61,065 nt of DNA from Alistipes sp. (GTDB taxonomy: Bacteria; Bacteroidota; Bacteroidia; Bacteroidales; Rikenellaceae): contig JAFVSV010000084.1 of NCBI GenBank assembly GCA_017503575.1, positions 1 to 61,065 on the forward strand, given 5' to 3'. The notes beneath the pieces were generated by a model. That model worked only from the letters and a program-made list of their open reading frames with translations. It ran no database searches and was not told the DNA's origin. This document shows positions 52,617-60,967 of the stretch, piece by piece. Numbering within the stretch: position 1 is the first letter of the stretch; each line of letters begins with the position of its first letter. The position numbers and the translations under genes were made by a program.

Positions 52617-52909
52617 GAGGCTGAATTAAAAGTCTATTTTGTCGTTCTTTGTTGTGATAAGACATCATCTACTACCGCTAATGAATTATCTTGTCAATGG
52701 GCAGTACCACAAAGTACAGCCCATCGTCAAGAAATTCACCGAGCGTTGTATCTGATGTCTTCTGCCAACAAAACAGCTCGCCCTCAAAATGCTCATTTAC
52801 GTCGAGTAAACTCCGCTTTTTCGGGCTTCGCATGCCTAAAACTACATCTTTTTCTTCAACCTCATGACACAAAGTGGGGGTGGATAATTTACTTTTTAAT
52901 CACCCCCTA
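52617..52909 (+). repeat. Dispersed repeat element B, copy 3, split by element A
   Basis: Starts with GAGGCTGAATTAAAAG 13 bp after the pepD stop and matches copies 1 and 2 up to TTTGTCGTT (52646). It resumes at GCTCGCCCTCAAAATG (52776) and ends in a G5/C5 hairpin (about 52875-52907). The 129 bp between are a separate palindrome (element A). It is sense-oriented to pepD. Together these fill the intergenic region, with no gene. Confidence 0.85.
52647..52775. mobile_element. Palindromic MITE-like element A nested in element B
   Basis: A 129-bp near-palindrome. The left end TTTGTTGTGATAAGACATCA matches the complement of the right end at about 17 of 20 positions, and the inner arms also pair, up to a terminator-like stem at 52690-52731 capped by an AGTAC...GTACA apex. 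A homologous unit lies at 54862-54965 behind EF-G2. Absence of this block from element B copies 1 and 2 shows it is an insertion. Confidence 0.65.
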
Positions 52910-52932
52910 TTTTTAACCCAAACACTACGACT

Positions 52933-53190
52933 ATGATTGCATATATAGCATTTATAGCGGCGGTGAGCTTCGTGACTTTTATCGCCTATGGCCTCGATAA
53001 GGCAAAGGCGAAGCGCGGCTCAAGCCGTATCAGTGAGCAACGACTTCTCGTCCTCGCATTTATTGGTGGCGCTGCGGGAGCTCTCCTCGGCATGTTGCTC
53101 TTCCGTCACAAGACACGCCATGCCAAGTTCGTAATCCTTGTCCCCATCTTCCTTGCGATGCAGATTGCGGCACTTATCACGCTATTCTAA
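52933..53190 (+). CDS. DUF1294 small membrane protein
   Basis: 85 residues with three hydrophobic segments. Family hallmarks are FIAYGLDKAKAKRGSSRISEQRLL and GGAAGALLGMLLFRHKTRHAKF. In some proteins DUF1294 follows a cold-shock domain; here it stands alone. The role is unknown. Confidence 0.9.
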   Translation: MIAYIAFIAAVSFVTFIAYGLDKAKAKRGSSRISEQRLLVLAFIGGAAGALLGMLLFRHKTRHAKFVILVPIFLAMQIAALITLF

Positions 53191-53210
53191 AGTGGGGTTT
53201 TATAGATAAT

Positions 53211-53246
53211 AGAAGTGGGCTGTACGGTGATGTACAGCCCACTTCT
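53211..53246. terminator. Terminator between DUF1294 and the BACON-like lipoprotein gene
   Basis: Perfect 15-bp stem (53211-53225 with 53232-53246) with a 6-nt loop, between convergent genes. GTAC flanks the loop as in the element A hairpins, and a second GGATG/CATCC hairpin (overlapping the lipoprotein stop) is adjacent. Confidence 0.8.
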
Positions 53247-53270
53247 GTTTATCCTTGCAAGAGGATGATG

Positions 53271-54551
53271 TTACATCCGCGATGATAGGTCATAGAACTC
53301 GACAGTAGGACAATCAAATGTACCCTGAACTTTGTGGCCAAGGTCATCAACACAATCTACCGTGATGATAGCGCCGTTACCACTCTTCTCAATCTTCACC
53401 TTGCCCGAATAGAGAGGTGCGATAGTACCATTTATAAGGATGCCATCCTCAACGCCATAGAGCCAAGAGCCAAATACACCACCAAGGAAGTTGCCTCCCT
53501 TAAGCTCAGCAGGGGTAGCCACAGCATCGTACTCACCATAGATAAGCTCTGGATTGAACTCAAGACTATCGAGATATACATCCACCTTGAGGTAGTCGCC
53601 ATTCATATTTGCATCGTATGAGTTAGCTGCTGAGATAATCCAATTACCAAGGCCTACATTCTCAAGATCAGCATAGTAGTATATCTGCGACACAAAGCCT
53701 TTATGCTCAAATATATAGTCCTCGGTCAATGATGTATAGTAGTCGGGTTCTGGGATTGGTATATAACCAAGGTCAAGGCTACCCTCGTATGTTACGTGGT
53801 GTACAGTGCCATTGGTCAGTGTTAGGAATGCCTCGATACCTGTCTCGGTAACGATGACTACACCATCTGAGTACTGAGACTCGAAGAAGCCTCCATCTGC
53901 TCTACACTCAACATACCAGCTTGAGCCCTGCTTAAAGGTTCCGCCATCTCCCATAGAGAGTTCGTCAATGTAGTAAACACCTACGGGAAGTACCGATGGG
54001 CTCTCTGGTGTCAAATCCGCTGGCGCTACATCCGAGCAGAGGGAGAGACGATAGTAGTTGTCAACATATAGATCGAACCAGCCCGTAGTACCCTTCTCAG
54101 AGAGGATAATGAAGTAGTTGTAGGTGCCAACATTGGTTTTATTAATATACTCGCCATTAAGAGCCTTAGCCTCTGCCTCTACCTGAGTTGGAGCATAGGT
54201 AGGACCCTGCTTAACGAATACCTGCTCCTCCTGCTCACCATAGCTCACGAGGATTAACGCAGTGCGCTCCTCCTGAACGGTGCTGCGCTCCACATTGAAG
54301 GTGATAGTCTCAGCAACAGTGAGGTTGGTAATCCACTCCTGTGCGCACTCAACAGTAGGCTTATTGCCCTCCTTAGCACCCTCAAGAGTATATGCAATCT
54401 CACCCTCGCCACCAACGAACGAGAAGTTGATAGGCGACTCTGTGGTGATGGTCATCGTACCCGATACACCCTGCGTATCATCGTGACCGTTGTTCTCACA
54501 TGCGACCATAGCCAACATTGTGACCATGGCAAATGCAAAAAATCTTTTCAT
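53271..54551 (-). CDS. Secreted lipoprotein with BACON-like N-terminal domain
   Basis: 426 residues from ATG 54551. Lipobox MVAC, then a BACON-type beta-sandwich (residues ~35-120: EWITNLTVAETITFNVERSTVQEERTALILVSYGEQEEQVFVKQG). About 300 residues of all-beta sequence of unknown family follow, rich in Tyr/Asp and acidic. BACON domains commonly lie in Bacteroidetes surface glycan-binding proteins. No SusC/D pair is near. Possibly a surface binding protein; the exact function is unknown. Confidence 0.75.
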   Translation of the reverse strand: MKRFFAFAMVTMLAMVACENNGHDDTQGVSGTMTITTESPINFSFVGGEGEIAYTLEGAKEGNKPTVECAQEWITNLTVAETITFNVERSTVQEERTALILVSYGEQEEQVFVKQGPTYAPTQVEAEAKALNGEYINKTNVGTYNYFIILSEKGTTGWFDLYVDNYYRLSLCSDVAPADLTPESPSVLPVGVYYIDELSMGDGGTFKQGSSWYVECRADGGFFESQYSDGVVIVTETGIEAFLTLTNGTVHHVTYEGSLDLGYIPIPEPDYYTSLTEDYIFEHKGFVSQIYYYADLENVGLGNWIISAANSYDANMNGDYLKVDVYLDSLEFNPELIYGEYDAVATPAELKGGNFLGGVFGSWLYGVEDGILINGTIAPLYSGKVKIEKSGNGAIITVDCVDDLGHKVQGTFDCPTVEFYDLSSRM

Positions 54552-54644
54552 AGTGATATTGAACAATTAGTTAGTATTTTAGACTTTGGTGCAAAGGTAC
54601 ATAATTTTTAGGAAAGAGCAAAGATTCGACACAAATTAGAAATG

Positions 54645-54855
54645 AGCAGTTAGGAATTAGAAATTAGCAATTGTTGCGGGCGATAGCCGCAGGGGGCGCT
54701 ACGCTTGTTCGGGCGGGCTTATGCCCTTGGTTGGGCAGAGCTAAAGCTCTTTAATCGGGCGGTGCTAAAGCTCCTTGATTTTTATCAAGCGAAGCGCCCG
54801 ACCAAGCGAAGCCCCCTCCCATTGCTAATTGCTCTCTGCTAATTTCTAATTAAGT
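54645..54855. repeat. MITE-like repeat element C
   Basis: An intergenic block bounded by inverted AATTAGAAATTAGC arms (left 54655-54673, right 54821-54852). It contains short GAGC-TAAA-GCTC type hairpins, GGGCTTATGCCC and repeated CAAGCGAAGC motifs. A 40-bp part of its right arm recurs inverted at 57309-57350. No coding content is seen. Confidence 0.6.
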
Positions 54856-54861
54856 AGATAA

Positions 54862-54965
54862 GGCTGCAGATACAACGCTCGGAAAAATCCCGACGATGGG
54901 CTGTACTTGGCGTACTGCTCATCGTCGGGACTTTTTGTCGAGCGGCAGTAGATGTCTGCCATATA
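54862..54965 (-). terminator. Element A homologue forming the EF-G2 terminator
   Basis: Long near-palindrome homologous to 52647-52775 (shared CAGATACAACGCTCGG, GACGATGGGCTGTACTT, and GCGG...AGTAGATG). The core stem TCCCGACGATG/CATCGTCGGGA (54888-54930) is followed on the minus strand by TTTTT, and a GGCAG/CTGCC hairpin (54944-54960) lies next to the stop codon. Confidence 0.7.
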
Positions 54966-54973
54966 ATAAGAGA

Positions 54974-57127
54974 TTAATCTTCGTCGGTGTCGGTGTAAGC
55001 CTTAAGCAACTTATCCTGTACATCGGCAGGCACCTGCTCGTATGATGCAAACTGCATGGTGTATGTAGCAGCACCCGAGGTGAGTGATGACAACGATGTA
55101 GAGTAGCGATAGAGCTCTGCAAGAGGCACGCGTGCGTTAAGGCGGTCGAAGCCCTTATCCGACTCCATACCCATAATCATAGCGCGGCGGTTCTGAAGGT
55201 CGCTCATCACAGCACCCATATACTCGCTTGGCGTGAGAACCTCAACGCTGTAGATAGGCTCCATAATCTTTGGGCCTGCATTGCGGAATGCATCCTTGAA
55301 GGCGTTACGTCCAGCAAGCTTAAACGAAAGCTCGTTTGAATCTACTGGGTGCATCTTACCGTAGTAGATGACAACGCGGATATCGCGAGCGTATGAACCA
55401 GTCAATGGGCCCTCGTCCATCTTCTCCATAATACCCTTCAAGATAGCTGGCATAAAGCGTGCGTCGATAGCACCACCAACGATAGAGTTGTAGTACTGAA
55501 GCTTACCGCCCCAAGGCAAGTCGTACTCCTCCTTACCCTTGACGCTCACGGCGATCTCCTGGCCGTTAACCTTATACTTTGTAGGCTCTGGCATGCCATC
55601 GTAGTATGGCTCGATGACCATGTGCACCTCACCAAACTGACCCGAACCACCCGACTGCTTCTTGTGACGGTAGTCGGCCTGAGCTACCTTGGTGATAGTC
55701 TCACGATATGGAATCTTTGGAGCGAAGAACTCGATCTCCATCTTGTTCTCTGTCGATAGACGCTGCTTGAGGATGTTGAGGTGGTGCTCACCCTGACCCT
55801 GGATGATTGTCTGCTTGAGCTCCTTAGAGTACTCAACGAGGATTGTAGGATCCTCATACTTGGCGTCGTTAAGAAGCTTACCGAGCTTCTCCTCGTCGCT
55901 CTGCTCCTTGGCCTTGATAGCTGCGCGGTAGCGAGGATCTGGGAATACGATAGGCTCCACGGTGATAGGTGCAGATGGTGCTGAGAGGGTGTCGTTAGTG
56001 CGAGTACCCTTAAGTTTCACGGTGCAGCCGATGTCACCTGCTGAGAGCTCTGTCACCTTCACGCGGTTCTTACCAGCTACGGCGAAGAGCTGTGATAGCT
56101 TCTCCTTGTTGCCTGTGCGTGAGTTCACAAGCTCCATACCCTCGGTAACCTTACCACGCACTACGCGGAAGTAGGTAATCTCGCCGATATGCTGCTCAAT
56201 CTGGCTCTTGAATACGAATGCTACTGCTGGCTCCTCGGCGTTAGCAAGAATCTCCTCACCCTCGGTAGAGAGGAATGCAGGTGCCTTCAATGGGCCTGGT
56301 GCCACGTTGATGATGAACTCCATAAGACGCTTTGTACCTATGTCGCGCTTACCTGAAGCACAGAAGATAGGCATGATGTCGCGCTTCGATACGCCGAGCT
56401 TAAGACCTGCGCGGATGTCGTCCTGTGTGAGAGAGCCCTTCTCGAAGTAGAGCTCCATGAGAGCGTCATCGTATACGGCAGCAGCCTCGGCAAGCTCCTG
56501 GTTGAGCTCGTTGGCACGGTCGATCTCGCTATCTGGGATAGGATGCTCCTCGCGCTTACCGTTCTCGTCGACGAACTTATACATCTTCATCATCAAGACG
56601 TCGATGAATGAGTCGAAGCCAGCGCCCTGGTTTACGGGGTACTGCACGATGATAGGCTTCACTGAAGAGTTGGCGCGGATACCCTCGATTGTAGCGTCGT
56701 AGTTAGCCTTGTCGCCATCGAGCTGGTTGACAACGCCGATAAGAGGCTTGTTGAGGATGCGAGCGTAGCGTGACTGAAGCTCCGAGCCTACCTCCCAGCC
56801 GTTCTGTGCATTGAGGACCATGACGCCCACGTCACCAACCTTGAATGCCGAGAAGAGCGAACCACAGAAGTCGTCCGAACCGGGGCAGTCGATGATGTTG
56901 AGCTTACGATCCATAAACTCAGTAAAGAGGGTTGTTGAGTATATCGAGCGCTTGTACTCGTGCTCGATATCGGTATTATCCGAGATGGTGTTGTTATTCT
57001 CGATACTACCCCTGCGGTCAATCACCTTACCCTCGAAAGCCATTGCCTCTGCAAGGGTAGTTTTTCCGGCGCCAGGCGCACCAATAAGAACGATGTTCTT
57101 AATCTCTTTTGCTGAATAGTTTTTCAT
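54974..57127 (-). CDS. EF-G2-type elongation factor G paralogue
   Basis: 717 residues from ATG 57127 with EF-G domain order. The P-loop is GAPGAGKTT. The switch II motif is DCPGSDDF instead of DTPGHVDF, so the catalytic His is replaced, and the guanine-specificity motif is NQLD rather than NKxD. These are traits of the Bacteroides EF-G2 (BT2167-type) paralogue, described as a translocase that works without GTP hydrolysis and is needed when energy is limited. Domain III/IV sequences such as EYSKELKQTIIQGQGEHHLNILKQRL and a long domain IV are intact. Canonical fusA is not in the window. It is flanked by inverted pieces of element C. Confidence 0.85.
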   Translation of the reverse strand: MKNYSAKEIKNIVLIGAPGAGKTTLAEAMAFEGKVIDRRGSIENNNTISDNTDIEHEYKRSIYSTTLFTEFMDRKLNIIDCPGSDDFCGSLFSAFKVGDVGVMVLNAQNGWEVGSELQSRYARILNKPLIGVVNQLDGDKANYDATIEGIRANSSVKPIIVQYPVNQGAGFDSFIDVLMMKMYKFVDENGKREEHPIPDSEIDRANELNQELAEAAAVYDDALMELYFEKGSLTQDDIRAGLKLGVSKRDIMPIFCASGKRDIGTKRLMEFIINVAPGPLKAPAFLSTEGEEILANAEEPAVAFVFKSQIEQHIGEITYFRVVRGKVTEGMELVNSRTGNKEKLSQLFAVAGKNRVKVTELSAGDIGCTVKLKGTRTNDTLSAPSAPITVEPIVFPDPRYRAAIKAKEQSDEEKLGKLLNDAKYEDPTILVEYSKELKQTIIQGQGEHHLNILKQRLSTENKMEIEFFAPKIPYRETITKVAQADYRHKKQSGGSGQFGEVHMVIEPYYDGMPEPTKYKVNGQEIAVSVKGKEEYDLPWGGKLQYYNSIVGGAIDARFMPAILKGIMEKMDEGPLTGSYARDIRVVIYYGKMHPVDSNELSFKLAGRNAFKDAFRNAGPKIMEPIYSVEVLTPSEYMGAVMSDLQNRRAMIMGMESDKGFDRLNARVPLAELYRYSTSLSSLTSGAATYTMQFASYEQVPADVQDKLLKAYTDTDED

Positions 57128-57308
57128 AATTATAGCGTTTTTAGGTTTTTTAGGTTTGCACAGCACCCTGTTTTCGAGCCACGACGATGAGGCTAAAAAC
57201 TCTTAAGTGCCTTTGCGGATTATAAAGTTACGGACTTTTTTTCGAACGACAAAATAAAAAACTAAAATTTTTAGAAAATAGGGTAAAAATAGAGGTGATA
57301 GTTGTCCT

Positions 57309-57350
57309 AAATTAGTAATTTGCAGAGAGCAATAAGCAATGAGGAGTGGG
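57309..57350 (-). repeat. Partial copy of element C
   Basis: 42 bp matching the complement of 54813-54852 with a few changes (AATTAGTAATTTGCAGAGAG...). Next to it a GGGCATCAGCCC recalls the GGGCTTATGCCC of element C. The rest of 57128-57531 holds the palindrome and terminator listed separately, a -7-like TATCTTTG near 57407, and no gene. Confidence 0.6.
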
Positions 57351-57435
57351 CATCAGCCCGCCCGAAAAATATCTATGCGCGTCAATGCCAATATTTCATT
57401 TTTTTTATCTTTGTTATACAAACCCCAATTAATAT

Positions 57436-57480
57436 GAAGTGACCCCAAAAGTTTATTGTCCAAACTTTTGGGGTCACTTC
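57436..57480. mobile_element. Perfect 19-bp palindrome resembling joined IS ends
   Basis: GAAGTGACCCCAAAAGTTT (57436-57454) is followed by 7 nt and its exact complement (57462-57480). TGACCCCAAAAGTTT...GTCCA resembles the inverted-repeat ends of IS3-type elements in Bacteroidetes (from memory). No transposase is between, so it looks like two IS ends joined or a minimal derivative. It may also act as a terminator. Confidence 0.5.
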
Positions 57481-57487
57481 ACAAATT

Positions 57488-57520
57488 AGGGATGGCTAAA
57501 ATACTTTTTAGTCACCCCCT
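57488..57520 (-). terminator. Element B-type terminal hairpin behind the thioesterase gene
   Basis: AGGGATGGCTAAAA pairs with TTTTAGTCACCCCCT, matching the terminal hairpin of element B, but the rest of the element is missing. It lies 12 bp after the thioesterase stop. Confidence 0.65.
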
Positions 57521-57531
57521 CTCTTATCTTA

Positions 57532-58008
57532 TTACGCCTCGTCCTCGCAACGGAACTCCCTGAACATAAACTCGTCGCGGGCACGCTCCTGCGGGAAGGT
57601 GAAGTAGAGACACTCGACCTCTGTGGCAAGCTCGCCACGACCATTGGTGATGGTCACCGCGATGCGCACAAGGTTACGGCGCTGCTCGACAATATGGGCG
57701 CGAAGCTCTATATCGCCATCGTCGACATGCACGGGGCGTAGGTAGCGCACCTCCATCTTCGAGGTGACACCGCCTGTCTGCAACTTGCGGAACACCGTCC
57801 AGCTCGCTATCTCATCGGCGAGGGTCGCCTGTATGCCGCCATGCAGCGTATTCTGCCACCCCTCGAACTCGTGGCGTGGCGTCCAGCGTGAGACGATATA
57901 GTCGCCATCCTCCATAAACTCCATGCGTAGACCCTTCTCGCTATCGGGGCAGCAGCCATAGCAGGCATAGCCCTCCATGCCCTGCCACGGATTTATAATC
58001 TTCTTCAT
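57532..58008 (-). CDS. PaaI-type hotdog thioesterase
   Basis: 158 residues from ATG 58008. Hotdog-fold motif NTLHGGIQATLADEIASW contains the HGG and the acidic catalytic-type residue. Strand motifs SKMEVRYLRPVHVDDGDIEL and ITNGRGELATEVECLYF follow. The N-terminal Cys-rich patch YACYGCCPD is unusual and might bind metal. It likely hydrolyses an acyl-CoA; the substrate is unknown. It is divergent from the barrel gene. Confidence 0.88.
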   Translation of the reverse strand: MKKIINPWQGMEGYACYGCCPDSEKGLRMEFMEDGDYIVSRWTPRHEFEGWQNTLHGGIQATLADEIASWTVFRKLQTGGVTSKMEVRYLRPVHVDDGDIELRAHIVEQRRNLVRIAVTITNGRGELATEVECLYFTFPQERARDEFMFREFRCEDEA

Positions 58009-58056
58009 CACGTCATTATTATTGGTTTGAGACAACGAAGATATAAAAAATTATCG

Positions 58057-58064
58057 TATTTTTG
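58057..58064 (+). promoter_or_regulatory. -7 promoter box of the TonB-receptor-like barrel gene
   Basis: TATTTTTG fits TAnnTTTG, giving a leader of ~23 nt to the ATG at 58094. No good -33 box was found. Confidence 0.4.
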
Positions 58065-58093
58065 TGCCACTCATACCACAAACAGAGATAATA

Positions 58094-60559
58094 ATGGAGA
58101 AGAGAGGCGCTATAAGGATAATCTTATGTATGGTGGTTATCATATTCCTGTCGCTACCCGCCATGGCGCAGGAGGATGATATGGACTATCGTCACTACAA
58201 GTTCTATGAAGAGGATATGGAGCGTTATACCATGCTCTATGACGACTACCTATCTACCGTCCCCGATGCGGGCGCAATACCCTATATAGCCTCGAATGCC
58301 GAGTATGCCATGCGTAGCGTCATGAATAACCCGCGCGGAGGCTCTCGCTACGAGGAGAGATATATGGTCGGTCCTATAAGTGTCGACTACACAACATCTA
58401 TGATGCTCATGTCGTTAGGCATACAGCGCGTGCGCTACCCTGGCTTGAGCAACGCCATGCTCTCGGGAACGACAACGGCCTCCGCGGGTCATACCTTAGG
58501 TGAGACACGAGCATATATCGAGGAGGGACATACGCTTCGTGGCAACTTCTCGGGCTACAACTCCTTGGTCGGCATCAGCTACCGCGCACAACATAAGATA
58601 TCGCCGCACGGCGTAGCCCTCGACAATGACTGGCACCTGTCATACCATGCACGCGCACGCGCAGGACATGATATATATGTAGACGGCGTTAGCAACAACG
58701 CCTTCGACATGTCGCTATATGGCTCGCGTGCGTGGGGCAAGAATACACTACACCTTATAGCCATCGTCCCCTACACTCGGCGTGGCACGCGCAAGGCATC
58801 GCTCGACGAGTGTTTCGAGCTCGCGAACAACACACTATATAACCCCTCGTGGGGCATGTATAAGGGTAGGGTGCGTAATGCAAATGTGATGAGCGAGCTA
58901 CGCCCCGAGGTGGTCGTGTCGTGGCATCGTAGAGTAGACGACAACACCTCGGTAGAGCTTACTGCCAATGTTAGCTATGAGCTGTATAACTATACGACAA
59001 TAAGCAATATAAATGCTCCCTCGGTGCTTCCAGATAACTATCAGCGCCTGCCCTCATACTTCACCGACGAGCATAGCAAACGCGAGGTTACCGAGGCGTG
59101 GCACAACGACGACCTGCGCTATACGCAGATAGATTGGGACTATCTCTACCACACCAACCTCCTTCAGAGCGACGGCCACGCTGCGTATATCATCGACAAG
59201 CGCCATAATAACATCCTGCGCGGCACGGCAGCCGTAGATGTGGAGCACCGCATACACGGCATCACGCTACATGGCGGCGTCATCTACGATGGCACTACAT
59301 CGCGCATATTCAAGAGCGTCGGTGACCTTCTCGGCGCGGAGCATATCCTCAACTACGACTACTTCAATGCCGATGACAGCTCCTACAATCCGCCACCACA
59401 AAATAACCTGCGCGATGATGACCTTCGGATATACAAGGGCGACCACTATGGCTACGACTACTACCTCACGCGTCATCGTGCCGAGATATATGGCACGGTA
59501 GATATTAAGTATGGCCGCCACATCTTTGCCGCAAGCCTACATGTAGGCAGTGAGCATACACGCCGCCGTGGTCTCTTCGAGAAGGAGCAGTTTCCAGAGA
59601 GGGGCTCCTATGGTCGCTCACGCGGCATAGCCCTCTTCCCATATAGGCTTAACCTCGGCTGGTCACATAGGATTGGTAGTCACAATATTACTGCCTCCGC
59701 CATGGTGCGAGGCGAGAGCCCCATGGCCGATGCCCTCTTCGTGCAGCCAAACTATAACAATCGCGTCATCGCACAGCCGCGCCTAAGCACTGCTCTCGCT
59801 GCCGAGGTGTCGTATCACTACCATACAATAAACTTCGAGGCTGTGGCTACTGCCTTTGTCACTACGCACCTCGGGCAGACAAATGTCGTGCGCTACTACG
59901 ACGACCTTGCAGCCGCTATGGTCAATGGTGTGATGAGCGATGTGGCAACGCTAAACGTCGGCATCGAGGCCTCGGCGCGTCTTCGCTGGACACGCTCCTT
60001 GCGCTCGTCGTTCATGCTCACCGCAGCACAGTATAGATATGTGCGTGATGCTCATATTGTGGGCTATGACGATAATAGTAATCAGATGCTATATACCTCA
60101 CGCACAGCCATTAAGGGGTTGCATGCACCAACACCAGAGATAACGCTGTATGGTGACTTGGAGTGGTATAATACGCATGGATGGTGGCTTCGTGCGTCGG
60201 TGCGCTACTGGGGCCTGCGCCATGTCGAGCCATCGTTCATACGCCGTAGCGAGCGCATCACATCACATGCACCATCGAGCGATGAGTATGACGCCCTTAT
60301 GTCGCAGCAGCGCCTCGACGACGCTGTGCTGGTAGATGTCGTTGCTGGCAAAAATTTTACGTTGAGCGATAGGCTATCGCTACGAGTGCAGCTATCTGTC
60401 AATAACCTGCTGGGCAGCAATGTGGTATATCGCAGCTACGAGCAAAACCGCGTGCATAAGCTTACCACCGCCACGCACACCCACCTATCGCCTTTTGCCA
60501 ATATGGTTCAGTACGCCTATTCGCGCACCTATGCCCTCTCTGTGAGCCTCCGATTTTAG
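58094..60559 (+). CDS. Outer-membrane barrel related to TonB-dependent receptors, without recognisable plug
   Basis: 821 residues from ATG 58094 with a signal peptide ending PAMAQ. The body has long alternating aromatic strands (LHLIAIVPYTRRGTRK, ELTANVSYELYNYTT) and a final strand ending TYALSVSLRF, as in TonB receptor barrels; the region LSDRLSLRVQLSVNNLLGS matches the last strands of such receptors. Residues 22-140 do not contain the usual CarboxypepD-like domain or a clear plug signature (no PNIRG/VLxG). It may be a plugless relative or a receptor with a very diverged N-terminal part. Confidence 0.65.
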   Translation: MEKRGAIRIILCMVVIIFLSLPAMAQEDDMDYRHYKFYEEDMERYTMLYDDYLSTVPDAGAIPYIASNAEYAMRSVMNNPRGGSRYEERYMVGPISVDYTTSMMLMSLGIQRVRYPGLSNAMLSGTTTASAGHTLGETRAYIEEGHTLRGNFSGYNSLVGISYRAQHKISPHGVALDNDWHLSYHARARAGHDIYVDGVSNNAFDMSLYGSRAWGKNTLHLIAIVPYTRRGTRKASLDECFELANNTLYNPSWGMYKGRVRNANVMSELRPEVVVSWHRRVDDNTSVELTANVSYELYNYTTISNINAPSVLPDNYQRLPSYFTDEHSKREVTEAWHNDDLRYTQIDWDYLYHTNLLQSDGHAAYIIDKRHNNILRGTAAVDVEHRIHGITLHGGVIYDGTTSRIFKSVGDLLGAEHILNYDYFNADDSSYNPPPQNNLRDDDLRIYKGDHYGYDYYLTRHRAEIYGTVDIKYGRHIFAASLHVGSEHTRRRGLFEKEQFPERGSYGRSRGIALFPYRLNLGWSHRIGSHNITASAMVRGESPMADALFVQPNYNNRVIAQPRLSTALAAEVSYHYHTINFEAVATAFVTTHLGQTNVVRYYDDLAAAMVNGVMSDVATLNVGIEASARLRWTRSLRSSFMLTAAQYRYVRDAHIVGYDDNSNQMLYTSRTAIKGLHAPTPEITLYGDLEWYNTHGWWLRASVRYWGLRHVEPSFIRRSERITSHAPSSDEYDALMSQQRLDDAVLVDVVAGKNFTLSDRLSLRVQLSVNNLLGSNVVYRSYEQNRVHKLTTATHTHLSPFANMVQYAYSRTYALSVSLRF

Positions 60560-60658
60560 GAAGCCGTTGCTAACTATTTGTAGTATTGCCGAGCCGCCAC
60601 ATCGTGCCAGACTATCTAACTCGCAGCAGAGCGAGAGCAGAGTGTTGATAGTATGTGT

Positions 60659-60714
60659 TCACCGAAGGTGAGCAAGTGGGACACTTGCCACAAGCCTCCC
60701 TTCTCAAAGGGAGG
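60659..60714. other. Three adjacent short hairpins
   Basis: TCACC-GAA-GGTGA (60659-60671), GCAAGTG-GGA-CACTTGC (60672-60688) and CCTCCCTT/AAGGGAGG (60695-60714) follow each other directly. Similar GGGAGG-type repeats are common in Bacteroidetes intergenic DNA. The region 60560-60967 holds no gene. Confidence 0.5.
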
Positions 60715-60777
60715 TTTGGAGGGATTGTAAATATGACAGGAGTTGCGAAGCTTTGTTTCGCGAGTCCCTTTATACGC

Positions 60778-60816
60778 AAAAACGCGACACTTTTTCGAGT
60801 GTCGCGTTTTTTTGCG
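60778..60816. terminator. Strong bidirectional terminator
   Basis: AAAAACGCGACACT pairs with AGTGTCGCGTTTTT around a 6-nt loop, T-rich on both strands. It could end the barrel gene's transcript about 220 bp after its stop. Confidence 0.85.
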
Positions 60817-60967
60817 GGCTGATTACAGATTATCGAACATTCTATGAGGGGTATTTGAAGTGTGTAGAGTTCTATAATTGGCTGAGGAAGAACAGATATT
60901 TCTACATTATATAAACTCATTGTAATATTTTTCTTAACTTTAACCGATAAATCGGAATTTAATAGAT

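Noticed and set aside
52678-52872. 64-codon minus-strand open frame
   Set aside because: It reads across the junction of elements A and B, is not preserved in the other B copies, and is therefore chance coding in repeat DNA.
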